Shown one piece after another: positions 9,085 through 16,937 of a DNA stretch of 64,000 nucleotides (its first letter is position 1; every line of letters begins with the position of its first letter). The stretch covers positions 111,197 through 175,196 of the forward strand of contig JAAYCT010000008.1 of NCBI GenBank assembly GCA_012729635.1, read 5' to 3'. The notes beneath the pieces were generated by a model. It saw nothing but the letters and a program-made list of their open reading frames with translations, was not told the origin of the DNA and did no database searches. This stretch comes from Clostridiaceae bacterium. GTDB taxonomy: Bacteria > Bacillota > Clostridia > Saccharofermentanales > Saccharofermentanaceae. The translations under genes were made by a program, and so were the position numbers.

Positions 9085-10434
9085 CTACCCGTCTCCGGTC
9101 ATCGCCAGGAGCACCGTCAGATTATCCGTCGCGGTCGTCATGTTCCGGTAGTCGCCGACTTTTCGAAAAATCATGTATCGGGCGGGGCTGGTCTCCAGAG
9201 TCGCCATGCTCCGGCTCAAGCGATCGAGCGTTCGGGCGTACAGATTAGTATCCCCTTCCGAAATCGCGATCAGAAGGATCAGTCCGTAGGCCTCGGTCGC
9301 CTCCGTCGGGGACGCGGCCGCCCCCGTGATAATGTCATATTCGGTGTAAATAAACCCGGAGTTGTAGATCTGCTCCCGGATCCACGCGAGCGATTGGACC
9401 GGAAGTGCTCCGACCTCGGAAAGTCGAAGCATCGTCTTGATCGAAGAAATCGCGTCCACCTTCGCATCGCCGCCCGCGGTATATATATAATCTTCATTAT
9501 CTGTCGAATACGCGAGCGCAAACAGGGGCAGTCGGTCGGAAATGTATCCCCCGCGAAGAATCTCCAATGCGTCGTTGTACAGCGGCTCATATTGCGCGTC
9601 CGTCTGCGCAAGAAGAAGAAACGCGCGCAGATCCGGCGCACACAGCTTCATCGCGCGGTACATTTCAACGGGTTCGTCCCGTTCCTCAAGATACGTATCC
9701 AGATTGATGATGGCGACCGGCCATTCCGAAGTATCGGTCGGAACAAATGCGTAATCCTGAAGAAGCGTTCCGTCCTCCGACTGAACGGAAAGGGCCGCGT
9801 TCCGGATTCGCTCCCAGTCCTCCGCTTTGCCCCAGCGCGTATGGTATTCCAGCAAAGCGCGCAGGTACGCACACTCGGCTTCCAGAGAAGTCCCCGGGTT
9901 CCGGTCGGTCGGTTCGTGTTCCGCCGCGATGTCCGCCGTCGGAGCTTTCCCGGACAGCCGATCGATCTGATCGATGCGACGGGCTCCGAAAAAGCCGCCG
10001 TTTCCGTCGTCGAAATCCTGCGCAATCGCCGCAGACAGCTTGGCCGCGGACGAACGGTCTTTACGGGCAACGTACAGTCGCATCAGCAATGCCTGATCGG
10101 TCAGATCGATATACGCGGATTGCGCAGGCGTCATACTCAGCAACTGACCGGGCAAAAGATACCAGGAAAGCACGTACGGGCCCGTCTGCGAATCATCGAT
10201 CAGGAGTGCATTGAGCCGCATGCGCAAAAGATCGGGGCGATAGCCCTGTTCGGACGCCGCCTCCAGCATCTCGCGCGTCGGGGCGTACGAATTCGCCGCC
10301 GGCTTGGGACCGGAATAGAAAATACGGTCTCGAAAAATAAGAAGCATCCCACCCGCGACCGCAATCAGAATAATAAACCCGATCAGGATGATTCGCCATG
10401 CTTTCTTTGAAGACTCTCCGAATCTTACCGACAT
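9085..10434 (-). CDS. Membrane-anchored protein of unknown function, possible six-hairpin glycosidase fold
   Basis: 449 residues from ATG 10434, chosen because GAAAGGA sits seven bases upstream; the frame runs 15 codons further. A basic N-terminus is followed by one membrane segment (WRIILIGFIILIAVAGGMLLIF) and a large extracytoplasmic part. This part is built of repeated helical hairpins such as LTDQALLMRLYVARKD, CAYLRALLEYHTRWG and AYGLILLIAISEGD, reminiscent of (alpha/alpha)6 barrels of GH8-like enzymes, but no catalytic motif can be assigned. It stands alone: convergent to nothing, divergent from tmcAL. A cell-wall or polysaccharide role is only a guess. Confidence 0.7.
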   Translation of the reverse strand: MSVRFGESSKKAWRIILIGFIILIAVAGGMLLIFRDRIFYSGPKPAANSYAPTREMLEAASEQGYRPDLLRMRLNALLIDDSQTGPYVLSWYLLPGQLLSMTPAQSAYIDLTDQALLMRLYVARKDRSSAAKLSAAIAQDFDDGNGGFFGARRIDQIDRLSGKAPTADIAAEHEPTDRNPGTSLEAECAYLRALLEYHTRWGKAEDWERIRNAALSVQSEDGTLLQDYAFVPTDTSEWPVAIINLDTYLEERDEPVEMYRAMKLCAPDLRAFLLLAQTDAQYEPLYNDALEILRGGYISDRLPLFALAYSTDNEDYIYTAGGDAKVDAISSIKTMLRLSEVGALPVQSLAWIREQIYNSGFIYTEYDIITGAAASPTEATEAYGLILLIAISEGDTNLYARTLDRLSRSMATLETSPARYMIFRKVGDYRNMTTATDNLTVLLAMTGDG

Positions 10435-10556
10435 TTCCGTCCTTTCGAGCCTACCCATCCGCGCTCGGTTTGTGTACAATAATGGGTAAATCCACGGTCG
10501 TATATTAAAGTATTATTTTACCACAATCCGGGGCCGGGAAAGGAATCATTCGCCCG

Positions 10557-11897
10557 ATGAACGTTGTCGGAATCGTCGCGGAATACAACCCGTTTCATAA
10601 CGGACACGCTTACCAGCTCGCAAGGGCGCGCGATCGCTTCGGAGATCAAACCCCGATCGTCGCCGTGATGAGCGGCCCGTTCGTTCAGCGCGGCGAGCCC
10701 GCAATCGCGAGCAAATGGCTGAGAACCGAAGCCGCGCTTCTTTCCGGAGTAGACCTAGTCATTGAGATTCCGTTTACCTTCGCCTGCGCGTCGGCGGAGC
10801 GTTTCGCCCAAGGCGCGATCCGACTTTTATCCGATACCGGGATCGTCACCGATTTGTATTTCGGCTCCGAGTGTGATGATCTTTCTCTTCTGTGCTGCGT
10901 CGCCGAGGAGTATGACGAGGAGAATCCGGAATATATCTCCCTGTTGCGGGAGAAGCTGCGTGAGGGAAAATCCTACGCCAAAGCACGTGAAATGGCGGTC
11001 GGCGAGTATTTTCGCAGGAGCGGCAGAACGGAACTCGCCGAGGCATCCGCACGGATCATGAGCATGCCGAACAGCATCCTGGCGCTCGAGTACCTGATCG
11101 CGATCCGAAAGACCGGATCGAAGATCCGGCCGGCCGCCTTATTGCGGGAAGGGGCGGGCTACAACGACTGCTCGACCGAATCCGCGCTGATGAGCGCAAC
11201 CGGAATTCGAAATCTCGTGGACCGTCGGATCGATGACGGGAAATACCGGGTGACGGATATCGCATCGGACCTGATCGGCCGACTTCCCATAATCTCTTTG
11301 TCCCTCCTTCTGTCCGAATGGCAGAAGGGCGTCTGCCCGCTTACGCCGCGCGCCCTGATCGGAGAGCAGATTATAAGAATCCGGTCCGAATCCATAGAAA
11401 CGCTCGAAAAATTCGCGTACATGGGTGACCGACTCCCCGGGCGTCTGAAAAACGCGGTCGGACGGCTGCGTGATACGGATCCCGAACACCTCCTGGAGGC
11501 TTTTCGGGAGGAAGCCGATACCCGAAGATTTGCTCCGACGCGCATCTTTCGGGCAATGACCTCCATGTTGGTCGGTCAGCTTGAAAAAGACCTGTCCGAC
11601 TTAGTCACACCCGAGTATATTCGCGTCCTCGGATTTTCGGACCGGGGAAGAAATCTGTTGCGGATGATGCGCAAGACCTCTGCCCTCCCCGTAATGGACA
11701 AAGCGTCCGATTTTCTGTCCCACGGAGGAAATCCCGCCCTGACCCGAATGGCGGAGCTCGACCTGATCGCCTCGGACCTCTGGGCGTTGAAGGCCGGACT
11801 TCGCTACGGCGATGAATTTGAGCGGATCGTTATCCGGCTGACCGCCGCTCAAACCAAAAGAAGAGACGAGCGTGTATTCCCCGATTCATCAGCGTGA
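10557..11897 (+). CDS. tmcAL: tRNA(Met) cytidine acetate ligase
   Basis: 446 residues, standard length. Uses ATP to adenylate acetate and transfers the acetyl group to C34 of elongator tRNA-Met (ac4C). The N-terminal nucleotidyltransferase fold shows GIVAEYNPFHNGH, with the HxGH-type signature NGH at the end, then VMSGPFVQRGEPAI and the later LYFGSECDD, all characteristic of the YlbM/TmcAL (former DUF795) family. The C-terminal half is helical, with CPLTPRALIGEQIIRI. Neighbouring pta-ackA produce the acetate it consumes; the genes are close but not in one operon. Start ATG 10557 gives the correct N-terminus, although its ribosome site is weak. Confidence 0.93.
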   Translation: MNVVGIVAEYNPFHNGHAYQLARARDRFGDQTPIVAVMSGPFVQRGEPAIASKWLRTEAALLSGVDLVIEIPFTFACASAERFAQGAIRLLSDTGIVTDLYFGSECDDLSLLCCVAEEYDEENPEYISLLREKLREGKSYAKAREMAVGEYFRRSGRTELAEASARIMSMPNSILALEYLIAIRKTGSKIRPAALLREGAGYNDCSTESALMSATGIRNLVDRRIDDGKYRVTDIASDLIGRLPIISLSLLLSEWQKGVCPLTPRALIGEQIIRIRSESIETLEKFAYMGDRLPGRLKNAVGRLRDTDPEHLLEAFREEADTRRFAPTRIFRAMTSMLVGQLEKDLSDLVTPEYIRVLGFSDRGRNLLRMMRKTSALPVMDKASDFLSHGGNPALTRMAELDLIASDLWALKAGLRYGDEFERIVIRLTAAQTKRRDERVFPDSSA

Positions 11898-11899
11898 AC

Positions 11900-11961
11900 G
11901 ATCCGTTCTTTCGTTCCGGTCGTTTCTTCGGCTCGGATCCGTTCTTTCGTTCCGGTCGTTT
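11900..11961. repeat. Direct repeat, 26 bp, two copies
   Basis: The same 26 bases starting GATCCGTTCTTTCGTTCCGG occur at 11900-11925 and 11936-11961, ten bases apart, directly after tmcAL. They open the 980-bp repeat-rich gap. Confidence 0.8.
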
Positions 11962-12068
11962 GGGCGACACGAGAAACAAAAAGTGGCGGTCTCAAAACAA
12001 TGTACGCCCGGATGTTGAACCGAAGCCCAATGAAAGGGTGCACAGTATAACTTGAATCCGGCCGGGGC

Positions 12069-12092
12069 CTACGGACCTTCGAAGGTCCGTAG
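12069..12092. repeat. Perfect 24-bp palindrome
   Basis: CTACGGACCTTC is followed immediately by its reverse complement with no loop. No T-tract follows on either strand, so it is not an ordinary terminator. A dimeric DNA-binding protein or a cruciform-forming mobile remnant are possible explanations. Confidence 0.8.
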
Positions 12093-12170
12093 CGGCTTGA
12101 AATTGCCGACAAAATGCCGGAAACACTCGGATTTTTCGACATTATTCCATTATCGAGAGGGTCCGGAGCA

Positions 12171-12210
12171 CTTTTCTCGAATTTGCCGGTATCCGCGCCG
12201 CTCGAAAAGC
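12171..12210. repeat. Inverted copy of the 43.8-kb repeat element
   Basis: The reverse complement of 12171-12210 matches 43819-43858 at 38 of 40 positions. It contains the word ATACCGGCAAATTCG and the flank GCGGCGCGG. This shows the two gene-free stretches carry members of one dispersed family. Confidence 0.8.
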
Positions 12211-12223
12211 CGAACATACCGGC

Positions 12224-12582
12224 GCGGCCTCGTTTTTGATCAATGATTACCGACTAAACGAAGCACATCGGCGATTTTGTCGGTATCCGGGCGGCGCGCG
12301 GCCTCGTTTTTGATCAATGATTACCGACTAAACGAAGTATATCGGCGATTTAGTCGGTATCCGGGCGGCGCGCGGCCTCGTTTTTGATTAATGATTACCG
12401 ACTAAACAAAGCATATCGGCGATTTAGTCGGTATTCGGGCGGCGCGCGATCGCATTTTTGATCAATGATTACCGACGAAACGAAGCACATCGGCGATTTA
12501 GTCGGTATCCGGGCGGCGCGCGGTCTCGTTTTTGATCAATGATTACCGACGAAACGAAGCACATCGGCGATTTAGTCGGTAT
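12224..12582. repeat. Tandem array: five units of 74 bp, each holding a hairpin
   Basis: Units begin at 12224, 12298, 12372, 12446 and 12520, an exact 74-base period, with the last unit cut short. Each has a TTTTTGATCAATGATT lead and an inverted repeat ACCGACTAAA / TTTAGTCGGT around a 16-base centre, then a GC-rich GGGCGGCGCG spacer. Units 1, 4 and 5 carry one mismatch in the stem. Units are nearly identical throughout, so this is not a CRISPR array. No frame spans it as a believable protein. Function unknown. Confidence 0.88.
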
Positions 12583-12790
12583 TTCCTCGCCGTCACGCAA
12601 GTGCAGTCTCCGTCCCCCATACATTCCTGTCGAATCCGGTTCTATAACATCTCAAAACGCTGCAAATAAACTACTACTGTATCAGAATGGATTCAGAGTA
12701 AGTTTCATGGGCTCTTTTTCAATCCAGTGGTGAGACGCTTGAACGTTTGCCGCATCGTATTGGGTTCAGACCCATGATCCATCTGCTTCG

Positions 12791-12839
12791 AAAAAAAGCT
12801 GCCTCATCCGACTTTGCTACAAGTCTTTTGAGACAGCCC
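12791..12839 (-). terminator. Terminator of rpsT; copy 2 of the dispersed palindrome
   Basis: Minus strand: outer arms GCTGTCTC / GAGGCAGC and inner pairing of GACTTG with CAAAGTC, followed by seven Ts. It is 45 bases after the rpsT stop codon and closely resembles the ackA terminator at 6595-6645. Confidence 0.7.
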
Positions 12840-12883
12840 ATTCGTATTCATGATAAAACTCGGTCGAACAGGGATTCAATGAA

Positions 12884-13156
12884 TCATTCGGCACTCTTGG
12901 TAACGGCATTCGCCATCTTGGCCAGACGCGATTTCTTGCGATCCGCGGTCTTCTTATGCATCAGACCCTTGGCCGCTGCCTGATCAATCGCCTTCTGTGC
13001 TTCGCGAATCGCGGTCGCACCCTGATCGTCCGTCGAGGCGACGGAGGCCTTCGCCTTCTTGATTACCGTGCGCAGTTCGCTCTTCTTCATCTTGTTTGCC
13101 GCGGTCTTCTTCGCGGTGACACTGACACGCTTGATCGCTGATTTGATATTCGGCAT
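12884..13156 (-). CDS. rpsT: 30S ribosomal protein S20
   Basis: 90 residues from ATG 13156, which begins MPNIKSAIKRV, the conserved S20 N-terminus; GGAGGTGA stands just upstream. Lysine- and alanine-rich helical protein that binds 16S rRNA early in small-subunit assembly. Typical signatures are KTAANKMKKSELRT and KGLMHKKTADRKKSRLAK. Single-gene transcript with promoter 13194-13222 and terminator 12791-12839. Confidence 0.96.
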   Translation of the reverse strand: MPNIKSAIKRVSVTAKKTAANKMKKSELRTVIKKAKASVASTDDQGATAIREAQKAIDQAAAKGLMHKKTADRKKSRLAKMANAVTKSAE

Positions 13157-13193
13157 TCCCTTCACCTCCATCTTTTTTTCTACAGACTAGGAG

Positions 13194-13222
13194 ATTCTAT
13201 CATGATTTCAAAACCGATGCAA
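13194..13222 (-). promoter_or_regulatory. Probable sigma-A promoter of rpsT
   Basis: Minus strand: -35 TTGCAT (13222-13217), 17-base spacer, -10 TAGAAT (13199-13194), about 38 bases before the start codon. Confidence 0.6.
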
Positions 13223-13250
13223 TACTTTGCGCGGATAAATCGTCTTATCA

Positions 13251-13292
13251 TTGACACCCGATAAACAAGCCCCGATAATCGAATTATCGGGG
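13251..13292 (+). promoter_or_regulatory. Promoter of the DUF4349 gene with palindrome over the -10 box
   Basis: -35 TTGACA (13251-13256), exactly 17 bases, then -10 GATAAT (13274-13279). The -10 lies inside a perfect inverted repeat with ten-base arms CCCCGATAAT / ATTATCGGGG (13270-13279 and 13283-13292) and a three-base centre. The palindrome could bind a repressor, or act as a 5' hairpin if transcription starts further upstream. Confidence 0.6.
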
Positions 13293-13309
13293 TTAAGGAG
13301 GATGAAATT

Positions 13310-14269
13310 ATGAAAAAGAAAGTATTCACCGTTATTCCATTGTTTGCGTTGATCCTGAGCCTGATGGCCGGATGTTCGGCATCGCGGGAAGCGCCCGGAC
13401 TCCAAAAAGAGGGTGCGGATGCCAACGTCGCGTATGACGGCGAAGTTTCCGGGGCCGACGATCGATCCGGAAGCTTCACTCCGGAAATCGATGCCGGTGC
13501 GCCGCAAACCTCCGGAAAAAAGATCATCTATACCGCATTGATTTCCGTTGAGGTAAACGACGTAAAGGAAGCGATGGATGAGATCACCGCAAAGGTGACG
13601 GAATTCGACGGATATATTTCCGGTTCGGATTATTATAATAAAGATCGCGTAGCAGGAACCGTCACCGCACGGATTCCTCCCGGGAAGCTGTCCGAGCTTA
13701 CGGAGAAAATCGGAGGCCTCGGAAAGGTGCTCAGCACCAAGCTTTCCTCCGACGATGTCACTTTTCAATATGTGGATATCGAATCCCGTTTGAAAAGCGC
13801 CGAAGCCCAGGAAAAGCAGCTGCTCGAACTGATGGAAAAGGCGACGGAAATCGAGGGTATTCTGGCCGTGCGTTATGAACTCGCCCGGGTTCAGGAAGAA
13901 ATCGAAGTGTATAAAGGTCAGCTTCGCTATTACGACAACATGGTCGATTTTTCGACCGTCACGATTCAGCTGACCGAGACATACGTTCCGAAATCACCCG
14001 AAGCCGACGAGAACGAGGGTCTGCTGGCCCGTTGGGGCTTTGACTATATCGGATCGAATATCGCCAAGGGCTTTAAAAACAGTATCACCTTCGTCACCAA
14101 CGCGTTCGGATTCATCCTGATCGTGCTCAGTTACGCCCTGATCCCGCTTCTGATCATCGGCGCGTTTATTTTCGCGATCGTGTTTGTCACCCGAAAAATA
14201 TCGAAAAGGAAAGCGAAAAAAAGTGTGCCGGCCGTTGCCGGACCGAAGGATCCGAACAAGAAGGCGTAA
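13310..14269 (+). CDS. DUF4349 lipoprotein
   Basis: 319 residues. A signal sequence ends in the lipobox LMAGC, so the protein should be lipidated at about Cys21. An acidic linker leads into a DUF4349 domain (about 70-285) with IIYTALISVEVNDV, FDGYISGSDYYN and a coiled-coil middle (SRLKSAEAQEKQLLELMEKA). A C-terminal membrane segment (GFILIVLSYALIPLLIIGAFIFAIVFV) is followed by a lysine-rich tail. AAGGAGG lies before ATG 13310. The biochemical role of DUF4349 proteins is not known; membrane or envelope maintenance has been suggested only from localisation. The upstream palindrome implies it is regulated. Confidence 0.85.
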   Translation: MKKKVFTVIPLFALILSLMAGCSASREAPGLQKEGADANVAYDGEVSGADDRSGSFTPEIDAGAPQTSGKKIIYTALISVEVNDVKEAMDEITAKVTEFDGYISGSDYYNKDRVAGTVTARIPPGKLSELTEKIGGLGKVLSTKLSSDDVTFQYVDIESRLKSAEAQEKQLLELMEKATEIEGILAVRYELARVQEEIEVYKGQLRYYDNMVDFSTVTIQLTETYVPKSPEADENEGLLARWGFDYIGSNIAKGFKNSITFVTNAFGFILIVLSYALIPLLIIGAFIFAIVFVTRKISKRKAKKSVPAVAGPKDPNKKA

Positions 14270-14331
14270 TCGGATCCGAATCCCGTCCGGGTGAACGGAA
14301 GAAATCATCAACCGAACCGCTTGAACTTGAA

Positions 14332-15846
14332 TTATGCGGCGGTCCCCTCGGCTTTTCCCACGGCTTTTTGCCCGCGGATGAGCATTGAGAGCCGCCGCAT
14401 TTCAAACGACAAAACCACCGCCGTCACCGCGATCGTGATCGCATCCGAGACCGGAGTGGCGTAAAACATGCCCTGCAATCCGAAAAAACGCGGAAGGATC
14501 AGATACAGCGGAAGCAGGATGATCGCCTGACGCATAAGTGTAAGGATCAAAGAAACGACCGACCTTCCGATGAACTGAAAATAATGCCCGCCCATAATCT
14601 GAAGACCCAACAAAGGTAAGACCATCATCACGATCCGCATCGCCGGAGCCCCAAGCTCGATCACGTCCGGATCATCAAAAAGCGTCGCGATCTCAACGGA
14701 TCGGGTCTGAATGACCACCGCCCCCGCAACCGTGAATATCGTCGCGAAAACAACCGAAGCAAATAACGCCCGGCGTACCCGCCGGTAGTTGCCGGCTCCG
14801 TAATTGTAGCCGATGATCGGCTGGACTCCGTGTCCGATCCCGATAATGGGCATCAGCGCAAGCATTGCGACGGAGGTGACCATCATCATCCCCGCGACCG
14901 CGATATCCCCGCCCAGGGAAGTCAATTGACGCGTCATGATCGCCTGGACGATCGAAGCGGTGCTCTGCATCGCAAAAGCGGACATTCCGATCGCAAACGC
15001 CTTCCGAAGCACGGACCATCTCGGACGAAGCGCACGGAAAAGAAGCGGTACGGGCGAGATTTTTCCCGCGAAAAACAAGATGACGATACCCAGCGACACG
15101 CATTGCGCGATCCCGGTTGCGATCGCGCCGCCCTTCACACCGAGCCCCAACCCGAAATCCATCGTCCACTCGACAGAAAAAAACCGAAACGTATATTCTT
15201 TCAGGATGAAGATCGGATCAAAAATCATATTGACGACCGCCCCAATGATCTGCGTCATGACGGACCAGAGCGGATGCCCGACACCGCGCATCGTACTCGA
15301 CATCGCAAACTGAACCGAATTTGCCATGTTGAAAATCATCAGCATGCGGATATAGGAAAGAGCGTGCGGCAGGGACTCCGCACTCGAACCGAAAAGCGGG
15401 ACCAATTCATCCGCAAAAATATAAAACAGAACACCGATAACGGCTCCGACGATCATCGAAAACGAAAGACAGTTGCCGAGCACCATTTTCGCGTCTTCGT
15501 ATTTTTTTTGCCCGAGTTTGATCGAGATCAAGGCGGTCGATCCGATTCCGACCAAAGCCATAAACGCGAACGCAATGGTCGTCAGCGGCAAGGTCAGACC
15601 GACACCGGCCATGGCCGCTCCGCCGTCGGACATCCGTCCGATCCACATCCGATCCACGAAGCCGTACAGCGCATGGACCGTCATGGATAAAATAGTCGGG
15701 ATCGAAAACGATAAAAGCAGAGGAATAATCGGGCGGGTCGCAAGGATTCGCTCCCGCTCGTGATGCACCGGATGCGTCGGATCCGCGCCCGGCGACCCGT
15801 TTCCGTTCTTTTTGCTGATCCCGACCGTTTCTCTTTCCTTCATCAC
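14332..15846 (-). CDS. MATE-family exporter
   Basis: About 504 residues with 12 predicted membrane segments. Multidrug and toxin extrusion proteins move cationic compounds or drugs outward in exchange for Na+ or H+. Seen: PIIPLLLSFSIPTILSMTVHALYGFVDRMWIGR at the first helix, a standard MATE opening, and the pseudo-repeat after about residue 265 with GIGHGVQPIIGYNYGAGNYRRVRRAL. The hydrophilic N-terminal 37 residues are longer than usual. Two adjacent ATGs (15846, 15843) are possible starts with no strong ribosome site. Substrate unknown. Confidence 0.9.
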   Translation of the reverse strand: MMKERETVGISKKNGNGSPGADPTHPVHHERERILATRPIIPLLLSFSIPTILSMTVHALYGFVDRMWIGRMSDGGAAMAGVGLTLPLTTIAFAFMALVGIGSTALISIKLGQKKYEDAKMVLGNCLSFSMIVGAVIGVLFYIFADELVPLFGSSAESLPHALSYIRMLMIFNMANSVQFAMSSTMRGVGHPLWSVMTQIIGAVVNMIFDPIFILKEYTFRFFSVEWTMDFGLGLGVKGGAIATGIAQCVSLGIVILFFAGKISPVPLLFRALRPRWSVLRKAFAIGMSAFAMQSTASIVQAIMTRQLTSLGGDIAVAGMMMVTSVAMLALMPIIGIGHGVQPIIGYNYGAGNYRRVRRALFASVVFATIFTVAGAVVIQTRSVEIATLFDDPDVIELGAPAMRIVMMVLPLLGLQIMGGHYFQFIGRSVVSLILTLMRQAIILLPLYLILPRFFGLQGMFYATPVSDAITIAVTAVVLSFEMRRLSMLIRGQKAVGKAEGTAA

Positions 15847-16067
15847 TGGTTTGCTCCGTCTCTTTCGATTTCCTCGTTTCGTCGGCGTCCGTATAAAAAA
15901 TCTGCCGGCATCCGGGGTAACACGCGCGCTCCGCGTTCATGTTTCGCGGGCGATTCAATCCCGTTCTCGCGATATTATACACCCATCAAGGCCATTCGGG
16001 CGGAAAACATCGTTGATTAATTTAAAAAAAGCGTCAATTTCCCGATACAATTTTTCCGGTGCTGTGT

Positions 16068-16073
16068 TAGAAT
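16068..16073 (+). promoter_or_regulatory. Extended -10 promoter of the Tic20-like gene
   Basis: TGTTAGAAT fits an extended -10 box (TGnTAGAAT; core 16068-16073), 45 bases before the start codon. No good -35 was found. Confidence 0.4.
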
Positions 16074-16117
16074 AGGAATATCAAATTTCATTTCAACGCA
16101 CTTTAGGAGGTATGTTT

Positions 16118-16432
16118 ATGTCCACAAACGAGCAAGGTGACGGCAACAAGAAACTTTATAGCATTCTGGCTTATCTCTGGATTCTCTGGCTGGTTGGTTT
16201 AATTCAATCTCCGAATGACCCGGACGTCCGGTTTCATGTCAATCAGGGCATCGTGCTGAGCATCGGTTCTGTCATTCTTATGGTACTCGGAGTCATTCCG
16301 GTGATCGGGTGGATTTTGGCACCGATCGGAGGAATCCTGCTTCTGATCCTTGCGATCATGGGAATCATCGCAGCGAACAACGGCGAGCGGAAGGAACTTC
16401 CCGTTATCGGTAAGATCAAGATCCTGAAGTAA
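16118..16432 (+). CDS. Small membrane protein, DUF4870/Tic20-like
   Basis: 104 residues from ATG 16118, seven bases after AGGAGG (the ATG at 16112 is too close to that site). Three to four membrane segments. The pattern LAYLWILWLVGL, DVRFHVNQGIVL, PVIGWILAPIGGILLLI and NGERKELPVIGKI is the family signature of DUF4870 proteins, which resemble the core of chloroplast Tic20. Bacterial members have no proven function. Single gene with its own promoter. Confidence 0.82.
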   Translation: MSTNEQGDGNKKLYSILAYLWILWLVGLIQSPNDPDVRFHVNQGIVLSIGSVILMVLGVIPVIGWILAPIGGILLLILAIMGIIAANNGERKELPVIGKIKILK

Positions 16433-16490
16433 TCCGAAAGATTACGGTGCCCGGAAACCGGACGCTTGGCGAAACGGAAGAATTCGGGTG

Positions 16491-16937
16491 CTACGGGCGA
16501 ATCACACGGTCCGCCTTCATGAGTGATTGTGTTATTTCCATCATCGAGACCGGCTGAATGGTCCATTCGGCCGGTTTTATTTTGTAGAAATCAAGACTCT
16601 CCGCGCATGCCTTGACCGTCACGTCACGCATCCGAAGTCGTCGCACCTGATCGAAAAGCGGATGCCCATCCGAAAGGATCCGAACACCCCTGTGATAGAT
16701 AAGAATCTCGTCCGGTAGCGTTTTGCGCTCGGACAGGCCCTGCAGAAAGGCCGAAAGCAAATCGGCTCCGTGCTCCTCGTCCCCCGTGCCGATCGTGTCC
16801 GAGGAGATGGCGACGACGACGCGCCCGCCCCGCGAAAAATGATCCGCCAGTCGGTACTCCGTCTCGCCGTCCGGATACCCGGCTTCCCGAAGTGTTAAAG
16901 GCTCGGACAAAACCGGAGACTTATCGTCAAGTATCAT
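16491..16937 (-). CDS. DsrE/YedF-C-like sulfur-relay protein
   Basis: 148 residues. GRVVVAISSDTIGTGDEEHG followed by LLSAFLQGLSE and LPDEILIYHRGVRIL is the C-terminal DsrE-like domain of selenium-metabolism protein YedF. The N-terminal TusA-like domain of full YedF is missing. The usual CGTC-LDFY active-site motif appears as ACAESLDFY: the first cysteine (about C111) remains, the second is Ser. Last gene of a leftward operon; its start overlaps the end of the DUF6062 gene by 11 bases. A role in sulfur or selenium transfer, or in redox sensing, is inferred from the fold. Confidence 0.75.
   Translation of the reverse strand: MILDDKSPVLSEPLTLREAGYPDGETEYRLADHFSRGGRVVVAISSDTIGTGDEEHGADLLSAFLQGLSERKTLPDEILIYHRGVRILSDGHPLFDQVRRLRMRDVTVKACAESLDFYKIKPAEWTIQPVSMMEITQSLMKADRVIRP

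Noticed and set aside
11849..12217. 122-codon frame with repeated TTGTKERI peptide
   Set aside because: The peptide repeat only reflects the 26-bp DNA repeats; no ribosome site.
12224..12582. CRISPR array
   Set aside because: The whole 74-bp unit repeats with few changes; there are no unique spacers and no cas genes nearby.
12539..12733. 64-codon frame to the right of the repeat array
   Set aside because: Starts inside a repeat unit, no ribosome site, no family resemblance.
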